DNA of 64,000 nt from CAWBCR01 sp963787375 (GTDB lineage: Bacteria > Chloroflexota > Anaerolineae > Aggregatilineales > UBA3940): assembly GCA_963787375.1 (NCBI GenBank), contig CAWBCR010000014.1, positions 1 to 64,000 on the forward strand. Reading direction: 5' to 3'. Shown piece by piece: positions 17,122 through 27,036 of the stretch (within the stretch, counting starts at the first letter, position 1; each line of letters opens with the position of its first letter). The notes under the pieces are model-generated. The model searched no databases. It saw nothing but the letters and a program-made list of their open reading frames with translations, and was not told the DNA's origin. The position numbers were made by a program, and so were the translations under genes.

Positions 17122-18408
17122 ATGCAAACCGTTCACGATACGGACGTTAAGATTCCCCCCGCGCCCTGGCAGGACGTACCCTGGGAGCAGTGGGAGGACT
17201 GGCACTGGCAGATCGCCAATCGCATTACCACCGTGGATGAATTGAGCCGCGTCATCCATCTGACCGACGCCGAAAAAGAAACCATCGCCGGATCGCTCAA
17301 CACGCTGCGCATGGCGATCACGCCCTACTACGCCAGCCTGATGGACCCTGACGACCCGCGCTGCCCGATCCGTATGCGGGCCGTGCCGACTCTGGCCGAG
17401 ACGCACGTCAGCGCCGAAGACATGCTCGACCCGCTGCACGAAGACGTCGACTCGCCCGCGCCGGGCCTCACTCACCGCTACCCCGACCGCGTGCTGCTGC
17501 TCATCACCGACCAGTGCTCGATGTACTGCCGCCACTGCACGCGGCGGCGCATCGCCGGCGAGACCGACCAGCCGCGCACGCAGGCCGAGATCGACCAGGC
17601 CATCGCCTACATCCGCGAGACGCGCGGCGTGCGCGACGTGCTGCTCTCCGGCGGCGACGCGTTCACGCTGTCGACTGAGCGGCTGGAATACATCATCGCC
17701 AAAGTCAGCGAGATTCCGCACGTCGAGATCGTGCGCTACGGCACCGCGACGCCCGCTGTGCTACCGCAGCGCATTACCGACGAGCTGGTAACAATGCTCA
17801 AGAAGTACCAGCCGGTGTGGGTCAACGTGCACTTCAACCACCCCAAAGAGATCACACCGCGCGCCCGGCAGGCGCTGGCCAAGCTGGCCGACAACGGCTG
17901 TGCCATTGGCAACCAGTCGGTGCTGATGCGCGGTCTCAACGACTGTCCGACCATCATCAAGGAGCTGAACCAGCGGCTGATCGAGAACCGCGTGCGCCCC
18001 TACCGCCTGTACCAGTGCGACCTGTCGCAGGGGATCGCGCACTTCCGCACGCCGATCAGCAAGGGCATCGAGATCATGGAGCATCTGGTCGGGCACACGA
18101 CTGGCTTCGCGATCCCGGAGTTCATCGTCGACCTGCCCGGCGGCGGCGGCAAGACGCCCGTCCACCCGCGCTACCTGATCTCGCAGAATGGCCGTGTGAC
18201 GATCTTCCGCAATTACGAGGGCGTCATCGCCCGCTACGTCGAGCCGGAAGATACATCGCCGCTGCCCTGCCCGGAGGCGTGCACGATCTGCGAGGATCGC
18301 AAGGCGCGCGGGCTCGACCAGCCGGAGATCGGCCTGGAGCAGTTGTTCAGCGGCAGCGCGCTCAGCTTGGAGCCGAACAACCTGGCCCGCCGCCAGCGCA
18401 AACACTGA
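17122..18408 (+). CDS. kamA: lysine 2,3-aminomutase (radical SAM, KamA family)
   Basis: 428 residues. The radical SAM motif is C132-x3-C136-x2-C139 (CSMYCRHC). The PLP lysine is K344 in GGGGKTP. D300 (YQCDL) and D337 (IVDLPGG) correspond to the two aspartates that bind the side-chain amino group of lysine in the clostridial enzyme, and they are replaced in glutamate 2,3-aminomutase. The C-terminal CPEACTIC motif is the zinc site of long KamA proteins. The predicted reaction is L-lysine to L-beta-lysine, using SAM, PLP and [4Fe-4S]. It lies 13 nt before another mttB homologue, which suggests that lysine or a methylated lysine derivative is the substrate of this locus. Confidence 0.93.
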   Translation: MQTVHDTDVKIPPAPWQDVPWEQWEDWHWQIANRITTVDELSRVIHLTDAEKETIAGSLNTLRMAITPYYASLMDPDDPRCPIRMRAVPTLAETHVSAEDMLDPLHEDVDSPAPGLTHRYPDRVLLLITDQCSMYCRHCTRRRIAGETDQPRTQAEIDQAIAYIRETRGVRDVLLSGGDAFTLSTERLEYIIAKVSEIPHVEIVRYGTATPAVLPQRITDELVTMLKKYQPVWVNVHFNHPKEITPRARQALAKLADNGCAIGNQSVLMRGLNDCPTIIKELNQRLIENRVRPYRLYQCDLSQGIAHFRTPISKGIEIMEHLVGHTTGFAIPEFIVDLPGGGGKTPVHPRYLISQNGRVTIFRNYEGVIARYVEPEDTSPLPCPEACTICEDRKARGLDQPEIGLEQLFSGSALSLEPNNLARRQRKH

Positions 18409-18421
18409 TCGGAGCAAGCCG

Positions 18422-19840
18422 GTGGAACCCCTGAGATTCCTGACCGATGACGAGGTCGAGGCCATCCACCACGCCACGCTGCGCGTGCTGGCCGAGACCG
18501 GCATCGTGCTGACGCTGCCCGCTGCCCGCGACCTGCTGGCCGGGGCCGGGGCGTGCGTCGACGGTGACCGCGTGCGGCTGCCCGCCGACCTGGTCGAGGC
18601 GTGCCTGGCCAAAGCGCCGCGCACCGTCACGCTGCGCGGGCGGGGCGGTGGGATTGCCACGCTGGGCGATGGGTCGCTGCACTGGCACAACATGGGCGGC
18701 GCGCGCGACATCTTCGACCCGGCCATCGACGGCACGCGCCCGGCCACGCTGGCCGACGTGCGCGACAGCACCGTCGTGCTCGACGCGATGGAGCACGTCA
18801 CGACCGTCACGCCGCTGTACACCCCGCGTGACGTGCCCGGCAGCGTCATGTCGCTGGCGATGTATCGCGCCGCGCTGCCGAACACCACCAAGCCGCTGCA
18901 AGGCCCCGGCGTACAGAACGCCGCCGAGGTGCGGCTGGCGATCCGCATGGCGGAGGTGATCGGCCCGCCGCAGGAAGTGCTGTCGCTGTCGGTGTCGCCC
19001 GTCAGCCCGCTGATCTTCCCCGACGGCGCAGTCGAGGCGATCATGAAGATCGCGCAGCAGGGGGTCGCCTTTGGCCCGCTGCCCTGCCCGACCGCCGGCG
19101 CAACCGCGCCGATGTCGATTGCCGGGGCGCTGGCCCAGCAGAACGCCGAGCTGCTGGCGTCGATGGTCATCGCCGAGCTGGTCCGGCCCGGCCTGCCGAT
19201 CATCTACTGCGGGCGGCTGGCGATGATGGAGCCGCACACCGGCTCTTCGGTATGGGGCGGCGTCGAGCTGGGGATCGCGTCCGCCGGCACAGTGCAGGTC
19301 GGCCACCGCTACGGGCTGCCGGTCAACGTGTACGGCTTCTCGTCGAACGCCTTTGGTGCGGACCTGCAGAGCGGCTTTGAGCGCGCCATGAACGCGCTCA
19401 TCCCGGCGCTGGCCGGCGCGGACGAGCTGTCCGGCATCGGCGAGATCGGGGCCGGGGTGGCCAGCTCGCACGCGCAGATCGTCGCCGACAACGAGATCGC
19501 GGCCAGCGTCAAGCGCGCGCTGCGCGGCTTCGCCGTCGACGCCAACTCGCTGGCCGTCGAAGTGATCGGCAAAGTGATGGATGGCCCGCGCAACTTCCTC
19601 GGCGAGCGCCACAGCCTGAAGTACCTGCGCGGCGGCGAGGTGCTGCTGGCAAAGCTCGCGCTGCGCTCCGGCTGGGATGAATGGGATCGCGGCGGGCGCG
19701 ATACGATGATCGCGCGGGCGCAGGCTGAGGCCGAGCGGCTGCTGCGCGAGCACGAGGTACCTCTGCTCAGCGAAGATCAGACCCGCGCGCTGGACGCCAT
19801 CATGGACGAGGCCGTCCACGTGCTGGGCGGGCCCGCATGA
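18422..19840 (+). CDS. MttB-family corrinoid methyltransferase homologue 3, intact
   Basis: 472 residues from GTG at 18422, 13 nt after kamA. It is the only mttB copy here with a single open frame. Motifs are FLTDDEVEAIHHATLRVLAETGI, LHWHNMGGARDIFDP, PLPCPTAGATAPMSIAGALA and IGEIGAGVASSHAQIV. There is no amber codon, so it is non-pyrrolysine. The substrate cannot be read from sequence. The stop overlaps the next start (ATGA), showing translational coupling to the S9 peptidase. Confidence 0.9.
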   Translation: MEPLRFLTDDEVEAIHHATLRVLAETGIVLTLPAARDLLAGAGACVDGDRVRLPADLVEACLAKAPRTVTLRGRGGGIATLGDGSLHWHNMGGARDIFDPAIDGTRPATLADVRDSTVVLDAMEHVTTVTPLYTPRDVPGSVMSLAMYRAALPNTTKPLQGPGVQNAAEVRLAIRMAEVIGPPQEVLSLSVSPVSPLIFPDGAVEAIMKIAQQGVAFGPLPCPTAGATAPMSIAGALAQQNAELLASMVIAELVRPGLPIIYCGRLAMMEPHTGSSVWGGVELGIASAGTVQVGHRYGLPVNVYGFSSNAFGADLQSGFERAMNALIPALAGADELSGIGEIGAGVASSHAQIVADNEIAASVKRALRGFAVDANSLAVEVIGKVMDGPRNFLGERHSLKYLRGGEVLLAKLALRSGWDEWDRGGRDTMIARAQAEAERLLREHEVPLLSEDQTRALDAIMDEAVHVLGGPA

Positions 19841-21658
19841 CACATAGGGACCATCCCATGCCCACACCGCTCCTCGACCTCGAAACGCTGCTGAGCGTCC
19901 CGCGTGTCGACAACTATACCGGCTATGACGTGTCGCCCGATGGGCGGCAGGTTGCCTTCGCCTGGGACCGCTCAGGCCGCTGGGAGATCGCCAGCGTGGC
20001 GCTCGACGGCCCTGACGAGCCGTGCCAGATCACGGATGGACTGGGTGGCAAGTTCGCGCCGCTGTGGTCGTCGGATGGCAGGTCGCTGGCTTACGCGCGC
20101 GACGAGGACGGCGATGAAAATTACGACATCTGGCGCGTCGACCTGTCGACCGGCCAGCACGTCAACCTGACGCCTGCCACGCCCGATGCCATCCACCCCT
20201 ATTTCGCCTGGTCGCCGGACGGCGCGCACATCGCCTTCATCTCCGACCGCGCCGGGACGTTCGACGTGTACGTGATGCCCTCGACAGGCGGCCCGGCCCG
20301 GCGCGTGTTCAGCCCCGGTCATCCGGCCACGCACGTGCGCTGGTCACCGGACGGTGCGCGGCTGCTGGTCGAGTTTGAGGCGGAGGGGCAGGATCGCTGG
20401 ACGACCGTCTTTGCCGCCGATGGAGGCAGCTCGCAGCCCGTTACGGTCGACGGCAGGCCGATCTGCGCCCACAACGCGTGCTGGTCGCCGGACGGGACGC
20501 GCGTGACGTTCTCGTCCAACGCGCGTGGCGAGCGCTATGAGATCGGCGTGTTCGATGTGCGCAGCGGCTCGCTGGCGTGGGTCGACGGTGCGCCCGGCGA
20601 CGCCACGCTGCCGGCCTGGTCGCCCGATGGGCAGGAGATCGCCTGCGTGCTGCGCGAGGGCGCGCTGACGCGCATCGCCTTCGTCCGGCCCGGCAGCGCA
20701 GGTGCGGATGTGCTGGATGGGCCGCCGGGCGTCTACGCCATGCCGCGCTACACGCCCGATGGCTCGCGGGTGCTGTTCGTCTTCGAGAACCCGGCCCATC
20801 CCCCCGACCTGCGGATCGCGCCGCGCCACGGCGGCAGTACGCCGCCAGTTGACCCATTCGCTGCCGGAGGCGCTGCGCGGTGTCGACTTCCGGCTGCCCC
20901 GGCAGGTCACTTACCCCGGCATGGACGGCCAGCCGGTGCCGGCCCTTCTTTACCTGCCAGACGCCGCGCCGCGCCGCGCGCCTGCCGTCGTGTGGGTGCA
21001 CGGCGGCCCGACGTGGCTGACCCAGTGCGGCTGGGATGCGGCCATCCAGCATATGCTCAGCCGGGGGTGGGCTGTCCTTGCGCCCAATTATCGCGGCTCG
21101 ATTGGCTACGGGCTGGCCTGGCAGCGCGCCAACCGCTTCGACCTGGGCGGCGGCGAGGCGCAGGACGTGGCCGCTGGGGCCGATTACCTGATCCGCGAGG
21201 GCTATGCCGACCCGGCCCGAATCGCTGTCAGCGGGCGCAGCCACGGCGGCTATCTGACGATGGTCTGCCTGACGCGCTACCCGGACCTGTGGGCCGGCGG
21301 ATCGGCGGTGGTGCCGTTCCTCAACTGGTTCACCGGGCATGAGAACTCGCGCGAGGACCTCCAGCACTGGGACATCGAGAACTTCGGCGACCCGGTCGCT
21401 GACCACGACCTGTGGTATGCGCGCTCGCCGTACTTCTTTCTCAACCGCATCGCCGCGCCGGTGCAGCTCATCTGCGGTGCGAACGACCCGCGCTGTCCGC
21501 CGTCGGAATCGGTCGCCGCGCATGATGCGCTGGTGGCGCAGGGCAAGACCTGCGACCTGCTGCTGGTCGAGGGCGAGGGGCACGTGTTCCTCAAGCACGA
21601 GAACGTGCTCGACGCCGAGCAGCGGCGAGTCGCATTTCTGGCGTCGGTGCTGGATTGA
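19837..21658 (+). pseudogene. S9 family prolyl oligopeptidase-like peptidase, frameshifted
   Basis: The N-terminal part is a beta-propeller with WD/PD40-type repeats (YDVSPDGRQVAFAW, FAWSPDGAHIAF, WSPDGTRVTFSS). The frame breaks near 20835, and the next frame carries the hydrolase domain: VWVHGGPTW, NYRGSIGYG, GRSHGGY (Ser), GANDPRCP (Asp) and EGEGHVF (His). The triad is complete, and the joined length of about 606 residues is normal for acylaminoacyl-peptidase-like enzymes. No signal peptide. It is coupled by ATGA to mttB3, so it may release an N-blocked or methylated residue from peptides. One indel only. Confidence 0.85.
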
Positions 21659-21747
21659 GCACAGCGTTTCAGATGATAGTTTCTGAGAGATCTCACGTGA
21701 TACGCTTGAATGACTTACGAAAGGCAGTTTGTATCGGAGATGCCATA

Positions 21748-22180
21748 ATGGACATCGAATACCGTCCTCAGGATACCCCCTTTGAGCTGATAAGGAATAT
21801 CGTTGTTGGGTTTTATGCCTGGGTTCTAACCCTCTCCTTCGGCGCGGTCTTGATTGACATCATGTACGCAAAATCTGGCCCCTGGGGCAGCGGTGGCATT
21901 TTCGGAAGTGGCCGATTTCCTGCTGCTTATTGCTGCCGTCACTGTCATGGCTGCAATTGCTGCCATCGGTCTTTCCTGGCCGTCGCGAGCGGCCAGAAAC
22001 GCCCTCATCGCCAGCCTGATCATCGTTATTATTGGATCCTTTGTCCCTTTTCTTGCTGCTGGCCTCTTTCCGGGTTTGCAGGGCTCGAAGCTGTCAGAGG
22101 TGATCAGGATCGTGATCAGCGGGGTGCCCTCGGTTCTTGCGTTTTACGGTTTAGCCCGGCTCTTTCGCCGGTCAGAATAG
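21748..22180 (+). pseudogene. small multi-pass membrane protein, frameshifted
   Basis: ATG at 21748 gives MDIEYRPQDTPFELIRNI and a hydrophobic segment. The frame changes near 21885, after which three or four further helices follow (FLLLIAAVTVMAAIAAIGL, LIASLIIVIIGSFVPFLAAGL) up to LFRRSE. About 144 residues. It lies inside the methyltransferase cluster but base composition is lower in GC than its neighbours. No family recognised. Confidence 0.5.
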
Positions 22181-22310
22181 TGGTTTGCGGAAAGACAGCG
22201 AGTCCCTGCCGATTTCGTAGGGGCAGACCGGTGTGCCCGTCCACAGCGGCCCTGGCACGCTCAACGTGAGTGGTGGCTGCTACGGATGCCATCTTCGGCA
22301 GGAGCGCGCC

Positions 22311-23743
22311 ATGTCTGACACGCCGCACGTCGTCCCGCGCCTCACAGTGCTCACGCCGGGGCAGATCGCGCTGGTGCACGCCTATTCGCTCGATATCCTG
22401 TCGCGCACCGGCGTGCGCGTCGAACTCGCCTCAGGTGCGCGACATGGTGGCGAAAAAGGTCAGCGCATCTGCCGTGCAGGGCGACCGCGTGCGCTTCCCG
22501 GGTGAGACGGTCGAGTGGGCGCTGCACGCCGCGCCGCACACCGTCGACGTGTACAACCGGGGCGGGGAGCGCGTCTTTCGCCTCAACGACGGGAGCGCGC
22601 ATTTTGGTGTCGGCGTGACGAACCTGTATTATCAGGACCCTGCCACTGACGACGTGACGCCCTTCGAGCGCGAGCACATGGCGCTGTGTGTGCGGCTGGG
22701 CGATGCCCTGCCGCGCTACGACGTGGTCTCGACCATCGGCGTGCTGCACGACATCCCGCCTGCCACCGCCGACCTGTTCGCCGTGCTGGAGATGGTCGCC
22801 AACACGACGAAACCGCTGGTCGTGCTGATCTCCGAGGCCAGGCTGTTCCCCGCCGCGCTCGACCTGTTAGAGCATCTGCACGGCGACCTCGCCGCGCGCC
22901 CGTTTGTGCTCCCGTACTTCAACCCCGTGACCCCGCTGATCGTCAATCAGGACACATCCGACAAGATGGCAGCGGCCATCGACCGCGGTCTGCCGATCAT
23001 CTACTCGAACTACAGCATGGCGGGCATGTCCACGCCCATCACCCCGGCGGGTGCGCTGGCGCTGCTCAACGCCGAGCTGCTGGCCGGGCTGGTGCTTAGC
23101 CAGCTTCACAAAGAGGGCGCACCGATCATCCTGGGCAGCCTGCCCGCCTTCTTCGACATGAAGGCCATGATCGACGTGTACGATCCGTACACCATCCTGC
23201 TTGATTTGGCCTGCGCCGAGATGATGGATCACTACGGGCTGCCGCACGCGGGCACGTCGGGCAGTGGCACCGGCTGGGGCCCCGACCTGCCGGAGGCGGG
23301 GACGCTGTGGCTCAACCATCTCACAAGCTGCATCGGGCGGGTGGGGCTGGCTCCATTCGTGGGCAGCACGCTTGGCTCGCTGGCCTTCTCGCCCGCCGCC
23401 GCCGTCTACGCGCACGACGTGATCGGGCAGGCGCAGCGCTTCGCGCAGGGTTTCGCGCTCGACGCTGAGTTCGGCAGGGCTGGCGGAGATCGACATCGTG
23501 GGCCCCGGTGGCAACTTCCTTACCGCGCCGCTGACGATGCAGAACTTCCGCAGCGCCATCTATCTCAGCGACATCTTCCCTAACCTCAGCCTGGAGAAAT
23601 GGCAGTCGCAGGGGCAGCCCACCGCTGCCGACCGGCTGCGCAGCAGCACGCTGGAGCTGATCGACGGCCTCCAGCCGCCGGGCGATCACGACGACCTGCT
23701 GGCAAAAGGCAGCCGCTTCATTGAGAGCCTGCACCTGATGTAG
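22311..23743 (+). pseudogene. MttB-family methyltransferase homologue 4, frameshifted
   Basis: ATG at 22311 follows GGAGCG. The frame breaks near 22430 and near 23480. Joined motifs are LTPGQIALVHAYSLDILSRTG, YYQDPATDDVTPFEREHM, YFNPVTPLIVNQDTSDKM, YSNYSMAGMSTPITPAGALA and IVGPGGNFLTAPLT. The barrel has no amber codon. It is more distant from copies 1-3 (its own YYQDP and YSNYSMAG segments), so it may have another substrate. About 478 residues, normal for the family. Confidence 0.85.
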
Positions 23744-23760
23744 CGCACGATCCGTGCGGC

Positions 23761-25104
23761 CTACTGCCCCGTCTGGATGACGCCCCGCCAGATCGCGTCG
23801 AGCGCCTGCAGCGCCGTCAGGTTGCGCATTGCCATGCCGAACTGGAGGTTGTACCCGGTGAAGTCAGCCGGGGCGGCGACGCTGGGATGCACGCCGTCGT
23901 CGCTGAGGCCCTTCTGCGGCAGGTCCTGCAGCGCCGACCAGTAATCCCACAGTGGGACATCATACTCATTGGTCAGCCGGACGATGATCTGGTTCTCGCG
24001 CCGGGCGATCTCGTCGTAGCCCGGGTCCTCAAAATCGGGGATGGTGCTGACGACAGGGATCACGCCGCTGTCGATGGATGTCTGGATGATCTGGCGCATA
24101 TCCTGCTCGTAGGTGCTGAGCGGCGTGCCGACCACGTCGTTGGTGCCCAGCATGATCAGCGCCACAGCGGGCCGCACCAGGCGATACTCGCAATCGAGCG
24201 GCGCTTCGTTGGGCTGGCACACGTCCCGGTTGGCAAAGCGCGGCATCAGCACGTCCCATGACGACCAGCCTGCATAAGCCGCCAGCGACATGTTGGCGAA
24301 GGAGTTTGCCGTGAGGGCGACCGTCTGCGAGTAGTAGTCGATCACCGGTTGGAGGTAGGCGTGATCGCCAAGCGCGTAATCGCCGCTGCCGATTGGGCTG
24401 AGGAACGTCTCGTCCACAGTGATGCTGTCGCCCACCTTCGAGAACACGTCGGGCCGGTTGCCAAGCGCCTGCCCACGCAGAAAGATCTGGCGGGCATTGG
24501 GTGTGATGTTGCTGATGTAGCGGTACACGCTGCCTCCTTGCGCGCCCGGCGTCGCCGCGCCGGCGGCCTGTGTCACGTCCAGGCCGGTCTCGAACGTCAC
24601 TGGCACCCCTGTCACCGGGCCATCTGCCGCTACCCACTGGCGCATCACCCAGCCGGAATAGGTCTGCCCTGACAGCGAAACGCTCACCTGAAGCCAGGCG
24701 AGATCCGAGGTGCGGCCAATAACGGTTAGCGGCGTCTCGTTCTCGATGACCGTCTTAACGTGATAGGTGGTCGCCGGGCCTTCACGCAGGCGCAGCCGCG
24801 ACCCGTCGGTGTGCACCACGCCCGCCACCGGCGCGCCCGTCGGCGAGGGGGTGGTGGGGGGCGGCACCGGCGACGGCACCAGGCTGGGCATCGGCGTGGG
24901 CACGTCGGCCAGCACCGGCGACGGCCCAATCGTGGGCGACGGGGCAGGGCTGGGCAGCACCGGCGGGGTCGGCGACGGCTCGGCGGTGGTGAGCGCCGGC
25001 CCCTCGACGGGTATGTCGGTGGGCGTCACCACCACGCAGCCGGCCAGCGCCAGCACCGGCAGTAGCCAAAGCAATCGGTCGGTCAGGTAGCAACGCAGAC
25101 TCAT
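23761..25104 (-). CDS. lipoprotein with SH3b domain and SGNH hydrolase domain
   Basis: 447 residues. The signal peptide ends at the lipobox LAGC, and a Pro/Thr/Ser linker of about 70 residues follows. Next is a bacterial SH3-like domain (SRLRLREGPATTYHVK, about residues 100-160), then an SGNH/GDSL domain with GDSITVD (Ser), LGTND (Asn) and DGVHPS (Asp/His). All catalytic blocks are present, so it is probably an active esterase or deacetylase anchored outside the cell. It is divergent from a paralogue at 25255-26304. Confidence 0.85.
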   Translation of the reverse strand: MSLRCYLTDRLLWLLPVLALAGCVVVTPTDIPVEGPALTTAEPSPTPPVLPSPAPSPTIGPSPVLADVPTPMPSLVPSPVPPPTTPSPTGAPVAGVVHTDGSRLRLREGPATTYHVKTVIENETPLTVIGRTSDLAWLQVSVSLSGQTYSGWVMRQWVAADGPVTGVPVTFETGLDVTQAAGAATPGAQGGSVYRYISNITPNARQIFLRGQALGNRPDVFSKVGDSITVDETFLSPIGSGDYALGDHAYLQPVIDYYSQTVALTANSFANMSLAAYAGWSSWDVLMPRFANRDVCQPNEAPLDCEYRLVRPAVALIMLGTNDVVGTPLSTYEQDMRQIIQTSIDSGVIPVVSTIPDFEDPGYDEIARRENQIIVRLTNEYDVPLWDYWSALQDLPQKGLSDDGVHPSVAAPADFTGYNLQFGMAMRNLTALQALDAIWRGVIQTGQ

Positions 25105-25254
25105 TCGAGAATTCTCGCATCCCTTGTAGCCTAAATGTAGTCGCCCAGACGATTATATAGTATAACTCCGTAGCCGCGCCCATCCTGGCAACTGGTGCGC
25201 AGGCATAGCATGATCAATCCGGCCACAGGCCGATACGGGGTGTTATCTCAAGTT

Positions 25255-26304
25255 ATGTCTCGCACCTGGATTATCACGGCGCTGCTCGGCGCGCTGATCG
25301 CGCTGGCGGGCTGCGCCGATTCGTCTCAGCAGACAGGCCGCACCAACTCGGTCGCGCTGGCCGCCATCGACAGCCCGACGCCCGCCGGCACGCGCACCGC
25401 GACTCCAACGGCGACGCCGCTGATCCGCTCCGCCACGCCTGCTCAGAGCAGTACGCCCACCCTGACGCCCTCCATCACGCCAACCCCCAGCGACACCCCG
25501 ACCCCCACGCTGACGCCGACCATCACGCCCACCCCAACCGACTGGCCTGCTACGTTCGAGGATATGCCGGTTATCCCCACGATCAGCCAGACGGCCATCG
25601 ACATCTACCAGCACGGCATGGCGCTGGGCCGCGATCCGCACAGCTTCGCGCTCATCGGCGACTGCAATTCGCAGACCGTCTACTACCTGACGCCATTCAG
25701 CGATCCGAGACAGTACCGGTTGGGGTCGTACGCCTACCTCCAGTCCACCATCGATTATTTCAAGGGGTCGTTTGACGCGCCGCGCCCCGCTGCGCGCAAC
25801 GGCTTCAATGCGGCGACCGTGATCTCGAAACTGTGGACCGACCCGGACCTGTGCCAGGTCGACGAGACCCCGCTGGAATGCGAGTTCCGGCTCAAGAACC
25901 CCAGCATCGCCATCATCAGCCTGGGCACCAACTTCAGCGGGCTCGACACCGGCCCGCAGCACGAGTATCTCAGCGAGATCGTCCAGTATCTGCTCGACCG
26001 GGGAGTGGTGCCGATCCTGGGCACCAAGGCCGACGATCTCGAAGGCGACAACAGCATCAACACCATGATCTACTCGGTAGCTCGCGAGTACGACGTGCCG
26101 CTGTGGAACTTCTGGGCAGCGGTGCAGGACCTGCCCGACCAGGGCCTCACGCTGTCTGACTCGGGTGCGCTGTACGACCTGACCTTCGCGCAGAGCTTCT
26201 TTGACGACCCGGCGCGGATGCAGATGGGCTGGCCGGTCCGCAACCTGACGGCCCTCCAGGCGCTCGACGCCGTGTGGCGCGGCGTGTCGCAGATCAGCCC
26301 GTAA
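25255..26304 (+). CDS. SGNH-like lipoprotein paralogue with altered active site
   Basis: 349 residues. I prefer ATG at 25255 because it gives MSRTWIITALLGALIALAGC, a clean lipoprotein signal. A Thr/Pro linker with TPTPSDTPTPTLTPT-type repeats follows. The catalytic domain aligns with the divergent neighbour (YAYLQSTIDYF, CEFRLKNPSIAIISLGTN, REYDVPLWNFW). However, GDS is GDC, GTND is GTNF and the DGVHP block is missing. It is probably not an esterase. It may bind a glycan or use Cys. The two genes share a divergent promoter region at 25105-25254. Confidence 0.85.
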   Translation: MSRTWIITALLGALIALAGCADSSQQTGRTNSVALAAIDSPTPAGTRTATPTATPLIRSATPAQSSTPTLTPSITPTPSDTPTPTLTPTITPTPTDWPATFEDMPVIPTISQTAIDIYQHGMALGRDPHSFALIGDCNSQTVYYLTPFSDPRQYRLGSYAYLQSTIDYFKGSFDAPRPAARNGFNAATVISKLWTDPDLCQVDETPLECEFRLKNPSIAIISLGTNFSGLDTGPQHEYLSEIVQYLLDRGVVPILGTKADDLEGDNSINTMIYSVAREYDVPLWNFWAAVQDLPDQGLTLSDSGALYDLTFAQSFFDDPARMQMGWPVRNLTALQALDAVWRGVSQISP

Positions 26305-26371
26305 GAATCCCCCGCCACACGCCATCCAATAAGCGCACTGATCACGATCATTTCATGCTAAGGATGGATAG

Positions 26372-26908
26372 ATGAACAAGGAAATCGCAACGCTTGCCGG
26401 CGGCTGCTTCTGGTGCCTCGAAGCCGTCTTCGACGACCTGAAGGGTGTCGAGGATGTGGTGTCGGGCTACGCCGGCGGGCACGTCGCCAACCCCAGCTAC
26501 CAGAAGGTATGCACCGGCACAACCGGCCACGCCGAAGCGGTGCAGATCACGTTCGACAGTGACGTTCTATCATTCACGGACCTGCTGAACGTGTTCTTCA
26601 CCATCCACGACCCGACGACCCTCAACCGGCAGGGCGCAGACGTGGGCACGCAGTATCGCTCGGCGATCTTTTACCACTCGCCGGAGCAGGAAGCCGCTGC
26701 CAAAGAGACGATTCAGGCGCTGGAACGGGATCAGCTGTGGGATAACCCCATCGTCACCGAGGTCACACCGTTCGACGTGTTCTACCCGGCGGAAGACTAT
26801 CACCAGGAGTATTTCGCGCACAATCCCAACGCCGGCTACTGCCGCGTGGTGATCGCGCCCAAGGTTGCCAAGTTTCGCAAGATGTACATCCAGCAGCTAA
26901 AAGCCTGA
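26372..26908 (+). CDS. msrA: peptide methionine sulfoxide reductase A
   Basis: 178 residues. GGCFWCLEAVF holds the catalytic Cys12, followed by SGYAGG, TGHAEAVQITFD, DVGTQYRSAIFYH and the C-terminal EDYHQEYF. The enzyme reduces methionine-S-sulfoxide in proteins, with thioredoxin as usual reductant. It is a single gene with AAGGATGG before the ATG and hairpins downstream. Confidence 0.95.
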   Translation: MNKEIATLAGGCFWCLEAVFDDLKGVEDVVSGYAGGHVANPSYQKVCTGTTGHAEAVQITFDSDVLSFTDLLNVFFTIHDPTTLNRQGADVGTQYRSAIFYHSPEQEAAAKETIQALERDQLWDNPIVTEVTPFDVFYPAEDYHQEYFAHNPNAGYCRVVIAPKVAKFRKMYIQQLKA

Positions 26909-26910
26909 GT

Positions 26911-26986
26911 GTTTGATCGAAACGTCTTTCGGTCAAACACTGGCTGCGCCGATCAGACACACACGCCCCCGCGCGCGGGGGCGTGT
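26911..26986 (+). terminator. two hairpins after msrA
   Basis: GTTTGATCGAAA (26911-26922) pairs with TTTCGGTCAAAC (26927-26938), one G-T pair included. A second hairpin, ACACGCCCCC facing GGGGGCGTGT, spans 26961-26986 and is followed by TAATT. Together they separate msrA from the convergent tRNA gene. Confidence 0.55.
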
Positions 26987-27000
26987 TAATTCGAGCCGCC

Positions 27001-27031
27001 TAAAACAAACGAGGCACCCCGAAGGGTGCCT
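27001..27031 (-). terminator. terminator of the tRNA-Val gene
   Basis: On the minus strand AGGCACCC, a TTCG tetraloop and GGGTGCCT form an 8-bp stem, followed by CGTTTGTTTT. This is a classic Rho-independent terminator directly after the tRNA. Confidence 0.8.
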
Positions 27032-27036
27032 GTGAG

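Noticed and set aside
17122..18408. KamA as EpmB or glutamate 2,3-aminomutase
   Set aside because: EpmB is shorter and lacks the C-terminal zinc motif present here. The two lysine-binding aspartates are kept, which argues against glutamate.
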